Positions 19,102 through 29,500 of a DNA stretch of 64,000 bases are shown here, in pieces. The stretch spans positions 62,001 through 126,000 of the forward strand of contig NZ_PVBM01000014.1 in assembly GCF_002968575.1 (NCBI RefSeq). Direction: 5' to 3'. The notes beneath the pieces are model-generated. The model saw only the letters and a list, made by a program, of their open reading frames with translations. It searched no databases and was not told the DNA's origin. Each line of letters begins with the position of its first letter. The stretch's first letter is position 1. The DNA comes from Neorhizobium huautlense (GTDB lineage Bacteria > Pseudomonadota > Alphaproteobacteria > Rhizobiales > Rhizobiaceae). The position numbers and the translations under genes are program-made.

Positions 19102-19137
19102 ATCGGCCCGAAAATCGGAATGGATTTTCGGGCCGAT
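19102..19137. terminator. perfect 15-bp inverted repeat (bidirectional terminator candidate)
   Basis: ATCGGCCCGAAAATC (19102-19116) and GATTTTCGGGCCGAT (19123-19137) pair perfectly with a 6-base loop, 18 bases after the SGNH-like gene. The internal A-run and T-run give a T-rich arm on both strands. The convergent LuxR gene ends 208 bases further, so the hairpin can stop transcripts from either side. No T-tail follows the stem itself. Confidence 0.6.
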
Positions 19138-19163
19138 GCCGTAGATTCTGTTGAGATAGAGCA

Positions 19164-19195
19164 TCCTTTGTACGTCCGCCTGGACGCACAAAGGA
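19164..19195. repeat. second long hairpin in the convergent gap
   Basis: TCCTTTGTACGTCC (19164-19177) pairs with GGACGCACAAAGGA (19182-19195) with one mismatch around the loop GCCT. It follows the first hairpin by 26 bases. The remaining sequence up to the LuxR stop at 19345 contains no supported gene. It could be a second terminator or an RNA structure. Confidence 0.55.
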
Positions 19196-19344
19196 CACTC
19201 TAAGCGGATTGCTGTGCAATGGCAGCCAATCCTTTCCCCGAACAATTGCCGGCCCCACATGAGCCCGGCGGAGACTTCGATACCACAACTGCGAACCCGC
19301 CGTTCGCAGCTGGAATATTCAAGGATAAGCCCAACGGGCAGCGG

Positions 19345-20127
19345 CTAGTTTACCTGTCCGTACGGAAACATATCATTGAGTTTATAGGCGACTTCCGTTC
19401 GGTTTGTAGCCTTCAACTTCTTCATGATGTTCCGGATATGAACCTTGACTGTGCTTTCGCGCAGATTGAGTTCATAGGCGATAATCTTGTTAGCCTTGCC
19501 CTTGCGAAGCGCCTCGACCACCGCTTCCTGACGCGTCGTGAACATCCCCGAAAGAGATCGCTGTTCGCTTGTCGGCGAAGTGTTCACCAAATGCCGCATG
19601 GATAGGATGCTGCTGGCAGGAATGAAGACACCGCCGGCAACAGCCAAGCTGATGGCTTCAACACAGACACCGATACCGACGCAGGACGGGATGAAACCGC
19701 GGATGCCGTATTCCAGCATTTTCACGATTTGCCCGAGATCATCGGAGTCCGAAAGGACGATGATCGGCGGAGATCTAAACTCTGCCATCAATTTGGAAAT
19801 GTCGTTTGCAAGTGCGGGATCGTCTGCCTTCCGGCTGCCAATGTTGAACAAGACGGCCTGAACCGGAGGATAAAGATCCTTTTCCCTTCTCCATTCTTCG
19901 ATGGAGCCGACGGCGCAGACCTCCATCTGCAGACCCCGCCCGACAAGCGCTTTTGCGAGGCATTCACGATCAAGAGCTCTCGCATCGATGATGACGAGCG
20001 ACTCGTTATGACTGAGATCGGCCTTGCTTGCGTTCTCTTTTTCCGCAAGCTTCGGCATTTCACTCATAATTCGAAAGGTTTCAGACACGGCAGGAGAGCG
20101 GCCATAGCCGCTTGTCGTTGAACTCAT
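19345..20127 (-). CDS. LuxR-type regulator with degenerate receiver domain
   Basis: A 260-residue protein. The C-terminal LuxR HTH is well formed (FTTRQEAVVEALRKGKANK, then LNLRESTVKVHIRNIMKKL). Residues ~43-165 have the fold pattern of a response-regulator receiver, but the phosphoacceptor position has Asn95 (AVLFNIGSR) instead of Asp, and the conserved Lys region reads RGFIPSC without Lys. It is therefore probably controlled without phosphorylation, for example by a ligand, partner or its own level. GGGGAGGGGG precedes the ATG. It is the only regulator in the polysaccharide region and the likely local controller. Confidence 0.85.
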   Translation of the reverse strand: MSSTTSGYGRSPAVSETFRIMSEMPKLAEKENASKADLSHNESLVIIDARALDRECLAKALVGRGLQMEVCAVGSIEEWRREKDLYPPVQAVLFNIGSRKADDPALANDISKLMAEFRSPPIIVLSDSDDLGQIVKMLEYGIRGFIPSCVGIGVCVEAISLAVAGGVFIPASSILSMRHLVNTSPTSEQRSLSGMFTTRQEAVVEALRKGKANKIIAYELNLRESTVKVHIRNIMKKLKATNRTEVAYKLNDMFPYGQVN

Positions 20128-20178
20128 GCTACCCCCTCCCCAGGCAAGGGCGCACCCCCCTGGGAACTGCAGTTACAA

Positions 20179-20190
20179 CTACCCCAAACA
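20179..20190 (-). promoter_or_regulatory. half-like form of the C-run/G-run box upstream of luxR-type gene
   Basis: Read on the minus strand, TGTTTGGGGTAG lies 52 bases before the regulator start. It matches the right half (AAAGGGGTA-like) of the boxes at 17767 and 53875. It may mark autoregulation; support is weak. Confidence 0.25.
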
Positions 20191-20233
20191 GACTGCCATT
20201 TTTTTCTTCGACTATTTATGGAGCTTAATATAC

Positions 20234-20253
20234 GACTAAAACGTACTTTAGTC
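20234..20253. promoter_or_regulatory. 20-bp dyad upstream of the LuxR-type gene
   Basis: GACTAAA-ACGTAC-TTTAGTC is a 7+7 inverted repeat of 20 bases in the AT-rich 193-base region before the regulator gene. Length and symmetry suit a LuxR-family operator, so autoregulation is plausible. It is also a possible short hairpin. No gene is seen in 20128-20320. Confidence 0.45.
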
Positions 20254-20320
20254 TATATTCAATTACCATTTCCTTTACCAAGAGATCAAAATAAAGTTCT
20301 GATAAAGTATTGGTTTCGCT

Positions 20321-21742
20321 TTACGTAGGGTCATCTACATCCAGAGTTGGCTTGGGAGCACTCTCCACAACCCATTTGTAGATCTGCAACATTTCATTCG
20401 CCTTTACATCCCAAGTGTATCGTTGTCGTACACGCAGCGCCGCGCCGTTGCTCAAAAGAGCGACGAGCTCTGGGCTGGCTTCTATCCTCTGGAATGCAGC
20501 CAGGAAGCCGGTGGTCAACGTCTGTCGGTCGCTGAAATCTATCGATATTCCAGACTGTTCATCAAGCAACTCCGGCGGCCCGCCGTAGTTGGCAACGATC
20601 GGAACGAGCCCCATCGACATTGCTTCCAGGACGACGCCGCCTCCGAATTCGCGGACACTTGGCAGTGCCAGAACGTGAGATTCCGACAGCACCGCAGCCA
20701 AATCCTTGTGATGAACCCAGCCTGCAAAACGAACCCTGTCGCCAAGCCCCTTCCGCCGAACGGCGTCCTCCAATTCGCTCCTTTGAGGACCATCACCGAT
20801 TATCAGCACATCGATCTTCAGGCCGCCGGGATAGGCGGCGACTGCCTCGATCAGGATGTCGGCCCCCTTATACGGAACCAGCCGGCCAACAAAGGCGACA
20901 GTCAGCCTGTCGCCAGAAAGCTGACGCAACCGGAACGGAAACAGTTCCGGATTGACCGCGTTTTCAGGAATCAGAAAGGCTCGTTTCTTGCAGCTTTCCG
21001 GAAGCTCACTGAACGTGTGACGGGATCCGGCAACAAGCGCTGCGGCGTGCATCCTGGTCGCCCGATAGAAAGGCATTAGCCGATAGAGCCTCCTGAATAG
21101 CGACAACCATTCGCGTTCACGGCTGCGCACCTCTGTAAAACCCTTCGGCCAGGGCAAGCCTCCATTGAGAGGCCCTAAAATGAAGGGTATTTTGTGTTTG
21201 CTCAGTCGGATAGCAATTGGGCTTTGGCTGGTCGGGCTAAGCGGCGTAATCCTATGTACGAGATCGAACTCGCCCGCTTTCAGTCGGCTGCCGAGCAACC
21301 GCCAGACCTCTCGCTCAAAGCTGTAGTAGGAGAAGGAAGAAAGCGCCGTGACGACCGTCCAACCTTTGTTCTCCCCTCCTCTCAGATATTTACTGAGCCA
21401 ATGGAGAAGACGAGCAACCCCTTCGTTGTCGATGGTCAGGAAATCGCGGCCTTCAACGAGACCGGCCCGGAGGAAAGCCTCACGATTTCTGATCTGAGTC
21501 ACTATAAGGCCGTTGGTCCTTTCCATGATCGACCTTGCGAGGTTCCAGCCGACCAAGGGCACGCTCGTCCATTCCGGGTTGGCTGCCTCTGCAATCAACA
21601 GAGGCCGAAGCATCCTGGCGGATGATCTCGAAATGTTATCAGGAAAGCCGCCGTCACAGTCATCGCGGGTAGGGCCACCTATGTCCGGCTCCCGCGATCC
21701 GCTTGCCCAAACCCTTTCCACATGCCCCCCTTCCGCGGTCAT
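20321..21742 (-). CDS. GT4 glycosyltransferase
   Basis: A 473-residue GT-B retaining glycosyltransferase. The C-terminal nucleotide-sugar domain is clear: VAFVGRLVPYKGADILIEAV, then VLALPSVREFGGGVVLEAMS (the EX7E-type acidic pair). The N-terminal half carries acceptor-domain features (HRITPLSPTSQSPIAIRLS, GPLNGGLPWPKGF). The first ~43 residues look unlike the family; an ATG at 21613 (MLRPLLIAEAANPEW) may be the true start, but neither has a strong ribosome site. It lies downstream of the flippase on the same strand after a 260-base AT-rich gap. It likely adds one sugar to the polysaccharide repeat unit. Confidence 0.85.
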   Translation of the reverse strand: MTAEGGHVERVWASGSREPDIGGPTRDDCDGGFPDNISRSSARMLRPLLIAEAANPEWTSVPLVGWNLARSIMERTNGLIVTQIRNREAFLRAGLVEGRDFLTIDNEGVARLLHWLSKYLRGGENKGWTVVTALSSFSYYSFEREVWRLLGSRLKAGEFDLVHRITPLSPTSQSPIAIRLSKHKIPFILGPLNGGLPWPKGFTEVRSREREWLSLFRRLYRLMPFYRATRMHAAALVAGSRHTFSELPESCKKRAFLIPENAVNPELFPFRLRQLSGDRLTVAFVGRLVPYKGADILIEAVAAYPGGLKIDVLIIGDGPQRSELEDAVRRKGLGDRVRFAGWVHHKDLAAVLSESHVLALPSVREFGGGVVLEAMSMGLVPIVANYGGPPELLDEQSGISIDFSDRQTLTTGFLAAFQRIEASPELVALLSNGAALRVRQRYTWDVKANEMLQIYKWVVESAPKPTLDVDDPT

Positions 21743-21867
21743 CTCATGACAGTCCTATCGGTGAGCACGATTGGGCACTGGAACGCTTTCGCTTCTCAGG
21801 CACGAATAGCCGGGAGGACATATGCTTCATGCAAGGAGCCTCGATTTGAAAGACGAGCTTGTTCGAA

Positions 21868-21998
21868 TGCGGATAGGTAAGCTTGTTCGGCGGCGCTATT
21901 GTTACGAGAATAATATTTTCCCTTTATCCGCCAGCAATATACAGGAATGAGAAGTACACTACGTCTTTGGCGGTAGAATTTTACTATCCCTATCCGCA
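21868..21998. repeat. distant inverted repeat and direct repeat in AT-rich gap
   Basis: The 260-base gap between the flippase end and the GT4 gene holds TGCGGATAGG (21868-21877) and its exact reverse complement CCTATCCGCA (21989-21998), 111 bases apart. A direct repeat AGCTTGTTCG occurs at 21857 and 21880. The gap is clearly AT-richer than its neighbours. It may hold a promoter for the GT4 gene or be a recombination scar; no gene is supported in it. Confidence 0.45.
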
Positions 21999-22002
21999 CT
22001 CA

Positions 22003-23469
22003 CTAAAAGCTGATCCCGATCATCTCGACCGCCGTCACCGCCAAATGTCCGGCAAGATATCCGACGGGCCAAACAAACAGCACGCTGATCTCATAAAGAG
22101 GATTGTTAAGCCGATTGCGTCTGTTGAAGTAAAAGACGAAGGGCAGGATCGGCAGGCTGTGAAGAGCGATTGCCCACAGAGCTCCTTCGAATCCAAATCC
22201 ATAATAAGCGACAGGCAGGCACACGAAAATCGAGATCGCACGGACAAGATTGAGGACGCTTTGGTTTCGGGGTTCGTTGACGGCTTGGTAGACTGCCGAC
22301 AACATAAGAAACCGCCCAGCAATTAGACTGAAAGAGAGGATTTCGATAATCAGAGCGGCATCGACATAACGATCGTCATACAGGAACTCGATGAGCATTC
22401 GTCCGCCCGAATAGACCGCGCCAGCACTGCCTATAAAAACGAGATCGAAAGGCAGGCGCATTTTCAGGAAGACGGCAGGCAAATCTTCCGGCCGCTCCCT
22501 GGCAATTTTGCTCAAGGCAGGCATAGCCACGCTGGAAAAAAGGCGCCCTCCGGCCCCCTCGAGCATCGCAATAAGATTGAGGGCGAGGATATAGAGCCCC
22601 AGCATCGTGGGACTGGTCCAACCTGCTAGCAGAATGCGGTCACCATTGGCAGCTATGACCGTTAATATCGACGATAGCAGGATCCAGCGGCCGAAGCGGA
22701 GCAGATCGCTCAAAGCTTCCCGCTGCACACGGAAACGGTTCGAAACTCCAGGCAGCCAGACATGACTTAGGATGGTCGTAACCAAGGATGAGACCAGGGC
22801 AGAGATCACAAAAGACCAGATTGAGCCGGTGTAGAATGCCAGCAAGACGGCGGTAGCCAGGCTTATGATTTGAGCCACAATCTCGATGACGGTCAGGCGT
22901 CCGAGATTGAGATTCCGGTAGGCCGTGATGATCTTTGTGGATTGCAGGCCCATGATGATGGTGCCGAATGATGCGGCGATGATGACTGTCGGAAGTTCGG
23001 GCGCAGTATAGACCGATCCTTCAGGAAACCATTCGTATCGGGCTCCATATCCCACGATGATGGCGACCAGGATGCAGGCAAACCAGATCAGGCACCCATG
23101 CAGGAACTGGAGCACCCAAGCCGTATCGAGATAGGATTGCTCGTCCCCCATCCTACTCTGGATCGCAGCCGGCCTCAGCCCCAGATCCGACAGCATGGCT
23201 ATCGAGACCTGCACCATGATGGCGACGCCCATTATTCCGAACATTTCCGGGACCAGCAGACGGGTGAGGATCAGGCTGCTTGCAATCCTGAGAAATTGCG
23301 GAAGGACATACCCAATCACCGTCCATCCCGCGGCACGCATGATGAGATTGCGAAAGCCGCGAGACCCCGGATCCGATACCGTCGGAACCGGCTGAATTCC
23401 GGATCCCTGATCGTCTCCGGGTCCGGAAGGCTCCGGTTGCCAGTCACGGGAAGTCACTGCTTCGGCCAA
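22003..23469 (-). CDS. oligosaccharide flippase (Wzx/MOP superfamily)
   Basis: A 488-residue membrane protein with about 12-14 helices, matching lipopolysaccharide/exopolysaccharide flippases (RAAGWTVIGYVLPQFLRIASSLILTRLLVPEMFG pattern in two parts, GLRPAAIQS, DTAWVLQFLHG). It moves lipid-linked repeat units across the inner membrane. The start codon is TTG at 23469, supported by GAGGAGATTCC directly upstream; no ATG lies near. It is 45 bases behind the polyketide synthase gene, with no terminator between, so the two are likely co-transcribed. Confidence 0.9.
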   Translation of the reverse strand: MAEAVTSRDWQPEPSGPGDDQGSGIQPVPTVSDPGSRGFRNLIMRAAGWTVIGYVLPQFLRIASSLILTRLLVPEMFGIMGVAIMVQVSIAMLSDLGLRPAAIQSRMGDEQSYLDTAWVLQFLHGCLIWFACILVAIIVGYGARYEWFPEGSVYTAPELPTVIIAASFGTIIMGLQSTKIITAYRNLNLGRLTVIEIVAQIISLATAVLLAFYTGSIWSFVISALVSSLVTTILSHVWLPGVSNRFRVQREALSDLLRFGRWILLSSILTVIAANGDRILLAGWTSPTMLGLYILALNLIAMLEGAGGRLFSSVAMPALSKIARERPEDLPAVFLKMRLPFDLVFIGSAGAVYSGGRMLIEFLYDDRYVDAALIIEILSFSLIAGRFLMLSAVYQAVNEPRNQSVLNLVRAISIFVCLPVAYYGFGFEGALWAIALHSLPILPFVFYFNRRNRLNNPLYEISVLFVWPVGYLAGHLAVTAVEMIGISF

Positions 23470-23514
23470 AGGAATCTCCTCGCTCCTTGCACCTGCGGAT
23501 GCAAAATAGGAGCA

Positions 23515-26500
23515 CTATGCAAGTTCGATGACCTGTTGCGGTTCGACCCGTTCTCCATCGCGGGCGTGTGAGGCATCCGTTCTTATCCCAGAGTTTGCCG
23601 CAGCGTCGGCCACGACCGCACGCATCCGCTCCGCGAGGACGCGGACATAGGGATCCAGGACCATGCTGTCGTGATCGCCCGGCACCTCCGAAACCCTCAA
23701 GGCGCCGACATGCTCGCTCCAGCCGTTGTCCGGCAGCAGAATGGCGCGGTTCTCCCTGAGACAACGTCCTCCGCTGAGGCGATAGAAGACGGCCGGCTTG
23801 GGACGGAAGAGCGTGACAGAACCCGCATACGGCTTTACCTGATACTGGAAGGCAGCTCGTCGGAACGCCATCTCGATCTTCTCGTTGTTGAAATGCTCCG
23901 TTGTGCCGACCTGCCGTTCGGCCTCTTGCCTGGCAAGGTTTTCAGCCCGGGAGCGCCGGCGGTCGCGGAGATATTTTCCGAGATAATTCCTCTTGTGGCG
24001 GCGGATATCCTGCATTTTCATCACCACCCGGTCTAGGAAGGCCAGTTCCGGCTCCCTCGGCTGGGGCGTATCCAGCATGACCACATGCGCAACCTGTTCG
24101 CCCGCCTCCACCAGCTGACGGGCAATCTCATAGGCGGCTATGCCGCCGCCCGAATATCCGGCGAGCAGATACGGCCCATGCGGCTGTACCGTTTTAATCT
24201 CGGCGATGTAGTCGGCGGCCATTTCCTCGAAAGTGAGATGCGGCTCGTTGTCCCCGTAGAGCCCGCGTGCCTGGAGTCCGTAGACAGGCCTGTCCGCGCC
24301 CATGCACATCGCCAGATGGCGCAGGTTCAAGATGTTGCCGAACATGCCCGCGCAGATGAACAAGGGAGCCGCTTCGGCATTGCGGCCAGGATTCATCAAG
24401 ACCAGGTGAAGTGGTTTACTCCTCGAAACTTCTGCTGCCTTCGTTTCTGGCCGGACTGTCTCGTTTCCTTGCGGTCGCTCGGCAGCAATGCGTTCGGCAC
24501 ATTGGGCAATGGTAGGCGCTTCGAACAACATCGAGATCGGCAGGTCCAACCCGTATTCCTTCTTGATCATGCGGAAGAGTCGAACTGCGATCAGCGAGTG
24601 CCCTCCCACATCGAAGAAGCCGTCGTGAATGCCGATCCTGGCAATGCCGAGAAGTTCGCGCCAATATCCGGCCAGTGTCTCCTCGATCGGATTGCGCGGC
24701 GCTACAAATTCACTGTCGAGGTCAGGTCTTTCGAAATTGTCGCCGGTCGGCGCTGCCGGCTCGGCGGTTGCAGCAACCCAGTTCCGCAACAATTCAAGAT
24801 CGATCGAACTGATGATCGGCTGCGGTTCTGACGTCCCCAGCGCACGCAGAAGTGCTGTGAAGCCCTCTTCGGGGAGGATGCCGTTTCTGACCTGTGTGCC
24901 GAGCTTCAACAGAGCCGGGGACGGCGTTGCATGTTTTTTATGAGAAGCCGTTGGCACCTCTGGATGAGATATTCCAAGCGCAACATCGCTTTCCAGCCGA
25001 CGCATGACGAATCGCTCAGCTTCGAAGACAAGATTGCCCAGCCGATCCATGATCATCACATCGAAGGCGGCATATCCCTCGCCGAGATCGCTGCTGTCGG
25101 AGAGGCGGACATGGCTGATGATTTCAGCCGGAAGCGGCTTGTAGAGCGCTATTCGTCCATAGGCGGCAGGTGCCCAGAGGCCAGCTGCGGCGGCATAGCC
25201 CGCCGCGAGTTCCAACGCGAAACCGGTTGCGATATCCAGGAGCGCCGGATGCAGGACCATGCCTTTCGTTAGATCTTCCGCGAAGCAGGAATCCAAACGC
25301 AATTCGGCAAGGGCTTCGCGCTTGTGGATCGCCACCGAGTGAAGAACTGCCCAACGGGGACCAAACCGGATGTGGTTCTCCTGCACGGCCCGCAACGTCT
25401 CGTCGCCAACCGCCACGCGCCTTTCCCCAAATGAAAGGGCCAACGCCGGAAGATCGACAACGCGAGATTCTTGCACTTCTCGGGGCGTGAGCGTTGCTTC
25501 GGCATGCTTGACGAAAAGAGCCGTTTCGCCGCCTTCTGCCGGCCCGGCGACGATGGCGACACGAAAACGCTCCCCGACCGGTTCAAGCCGAACCCGTAGG
25601 GTCTTGGTGTCTCCGTCGGCGAAGACCAGCGGCTTCAGAAAGACGAGATCTTCCATATCGGCCTGCAACGGCAATCCGTACTCCCGCGCCGCCTGCGCAA
25701 TCAGTTCGAGATAGCCCGTACCGGGCATCACGGCTTGACCTGAAACCAGCCGGTGTTCGTTCAGCATCCATTCGGTCTGTGGGCCGATCGTTGCCTCGAG
25801 CCACGGCGTTCCGGTCTCGTCCTCCGCCCAGTGTTGGAAAAATGGGCCGGACGCCGGCCCGGCAACAGGCCGCACACGGTCTTGATCGACTGCCAGACCC
25901 AAGGCGCGGGCCGCAAGCCCGACCTCGTTCCAGACCCCCCAATGAAGGGCGATGGTGGCCCGATCGGTTCGGCGTGACCGGCTTTGCGCAAATGCATTGA
26001 GATAGGCGTTTGCGGCAACATAGTCGACTTGGCCGGCTCGCACGACGTCGGTGCTGGTGGACGAGAACATCAGGAAGAAATCGAGCTTCACGTGTTCGAA
26101 GACCGCATCAAGTACCGTCGTGCCGAGCACTTTTGGCGTCAGAACCCGATCGATACTCTCCCGTGTTTTCGTTTGGATAAGGCCATCATCCACCGTGCCG
26201 GCCGCATGAAACACGCCGTTTATTTCGCCAAAACGCACAAGCGACATTTCTACCGCCTGCGCCATCTGTTCGGGATTGCCGACGTCGCCCTGGAGATAAA
26301 GCACCTCTGCGCCCTTTTCCTCCATAGTTCGGATCGCCGAAACCGCCCTTCGGATATTGTCATGGCCATGGGTGCGTTCGTAGAAATCCCACTCTTCACG
26401 CGGCGGCAAAGCTATCCGGCCCACCAGGACGAGGCGCGCCTGGAACTGGCTCGCAAGCTTTCCGGCGAGCGCAAGAGCGATCTCACTCAAGCCGCCGGAG

Positions 26501-29500
26501 ACGAAATAGACACCATGCCGGCGGAGCTTTGTCCCCTCCGGCGCTATCTCTCTTAATGACATCCGTTGATGGATTTGGGTCCAGCGACGCCCGTTGCGGT
26601 AAGCGACCAGCTCGGACCCGGGCTTGGCATGAAGGTCTTCCCAAAGCTGCTCAACGAGCGACGACTCGCCCAACATCCCCTGTCCGGAGCCTTTGCCTTT
26701 CCGGCGGGAGAAGAAGCCGGTCTTGCCTTCCCCCCCATCTCGCGGCAGATCGACGTCGATCACCTTGACGGTAACGCCGGCCATCTCCTTGGGCATGACG
26801 AGACCCGGGCCGAGGATCGTGGCTTTCTCCGGATAAGGCAACGGCTCGTCGCCCACCTGATGCATTCCGTTGGTCACGAGCGTGAAGTGAACATCTGCGG
26901 TCCCGCCCGCTTCACCCAGGGCTTGAGCGAGGTGCAGCAGGCTGTCGAAACCGCATTCCTGATTGCGATGAAAGAAGTTCGAACCGGACCGGAAGGTCTC
27001 CTGCTGCGTAAGAAGCCACATATGGACGATACTGGTCGGAAGGTTCTTGTCAGCTGCAAGCCCGGCGATCAATGCGTCATATCCTGATCGCCCGAATTCG
27101 GGGCAAAGCATGTACGCTTCTGAACCGTGACGAACGAAGGCGTCGCCCAAAGATACGGTCACGACACGGTGGCCTTCCGAGCGAAGCCGCTCGACCAGCC
27201 GAAGGCCAAAACCTCCCTCGTCGAGGAAGAAAAGCCATGATTGGCAATCCTTCTCGTTACCGGGCTCATAGTCTGCCAGTGTCCGCTTCCAGGCGGGACG
27301 ATACCCCCACCGTTCGATATCCGGCTCCTTGGAGAGAATAGACTCGGCAGCCTGTTGATTATTGCTGACGGCCGCGCGGTCAATGAAGAACCGCCGATGC
27401 TGGAACGGGTAGGTCGGCAGCCGGACACGTCGGGGAGAACGTCCCTCCCAAATGCGGTCTATGTCGACTTCAATCCCCACGGCCCAGGCCCTGCCGACGG
27501 CTGAGAGAAAATAAAGTCTGTCGTCCGTATTCTCGTCCGGATGCGGGAGGCTGTTGATGACCTGGTTCGCCGGGACGGAGCCTTGCGCCTTTGTCAGCGA
27601 CGACAGGACGCGCCCGGGGCCCACCTCGATATAGACCAATCCGGGATCGGCCGAAAGCGTCGCCAATCCGTCAGCAAAATGAACGGTCGAACGAAGGTGA
27701 CCGACCCAATACATCGGGTCGGTCGCCTCTTCGGCGCTGAGCGGCAAGCCCGTACGATTCGATAGGATCGGGATTGTCGGAGCGCGAAGAGCAATACTAC
27801 GAAGAAAGGTCTCGAACGGCTTGAGAATGGGGTCGACCAGACGGGAATGCGCGGCGATGTTGATGGGAACGCGTGTCGCATCGATACCCTGTTTCGCCAA
27901 AGTTTCCCGAAACGCTTCGAGATCCTCATTGAGGCCGGAAACGACGCAGAGCGACGGAGCATTGATCGAGGCCACGTCAAGCGACGGCGGCAGGAGTTCT
28001 GCGAGCCTTTCCCGATCGATCGGCACGCTGAGCATACCGCTCGGACGAATTGTCTCGAACAGCTGGCCGCGCAGATGCACGAGGTGCACTGCATCCTGGA
28101 ACGACATCACGCCCGCCACGCATGCCGCAGCGTTCTCGCCCATGGAATGGCCGATCAGAGCCTGTGGCTTGACGCCCCACCCCATCCACAACCGAGCCAG
28201 GCCGATCTCCGCAATCAGGATCGCCGGGAGCTGGAGCGAGGGGCGAAGGAAGGCTTCCGCTGCGGCGGAGCTCCCCTCCACCAGCCAGGTTTTCCGGATC
28301 CGGGCCGCCACATCGGTTGGCAGGTAGGAAAGGCCTTCATCGACCGTCGAGCGAAATTTCGGATCTTCCGAATAGAGCCGTTTGGCCATGCCGACATATT
28401 GGACGCCGCCACCAGGGAAAAGGAACACGGTGCCGGATTGGGCCGGTACATGCTGATGAACAAAACCTCGGCTCGCCGCATTTGAAAGCGCCGTTATGGC
28501 ATCCTGCCGATTGCGGACAGCAAGCACCATGCGATGATCGAAGTGCCTGCGGCCATGGCGCAGGGTGTAACTGACGTCGTCCAGCGAAATATCCGGCTGG
28601 CTCGATATTGTAGAAGCAAGCCGCTCAGTCATTGCATCAAGCGTCTTGCGCTGACGGGCGGAAAGAAACAGGAGCAGCGGATCCGCGTCGTCCGCCTGGG
28701 AACCCACCGTCTCGCTTGCGGGCAGGTAGCGGCACGGAGCCTGCTCCAATATGGCGTGGGCATTTGTGCCCCCCACGCCGAGAGAGTTCACAGCGGCGCG
28801 GCGCGACCCCGATATCTGAGGCCATTTCAGCAGCTTGCTGTTGACCCGGAAGGGGCTTCTCTCAAAGTCGATGGATGGGTTTGGGCGCTCGAAGCCAAGT
28901 GTCGGCGGGATTTCACCATGCTTGATCGCCAGAACTGCCTTGATGAGGCCCACGACGCCGGCGGCAGTGTCCAGATGGCCAATATTCGATTTGACCGACC
29001 CGACATGGCAGAAACCTGTTTTGTCGGTGCTCTGGCGGAAAGCCGCGGTCAAAGCCTCGATCTCGATCGGGTCTCCCAGGAAGGTACCCGTACCGTGACA
29101 CTCCACATATTGGATCGTCTCCGCCCCAACGCCGGCCAACCCATGGGCTTCAAGCACGGCCTCAGCCTGCCCGCTGACGCTGGGCGCCAGGTAGCCGGCC
29201 TTGCTGTTTCCGTCATTGTTGACCGCGGTTCCTTTGATGACGGCGTGGATGACATCTCCATCGCGCAAGGCATCGGAAAGTCGACGCAGAACCACGACCC
29301 CGACGCCACTCCCGAATACGGTTCCGGCTGCACGGTGATCGAACGCGCGGCAGTGTCCATCCGGCGAGAGAATCTCTCCCTCTTGGAACAGGTACCCGTG
29401 CCGATGCGGAAACTCGATTGTCACGCCACCGGCGAGTGCCATGTCGCATTCACCGGAGATGAGGCTCTGGCAGGCGTAGTGCGTGGCGACGAGCGAGGTC

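Noticed and set aside
21796..21999. 67-codon minus-strand frame in the AT-rich gap
   Set aside because: It starts with GTG, has no ribosome site, its sequence shows no family, and it spans the inverted repeat; more likely non-coding.
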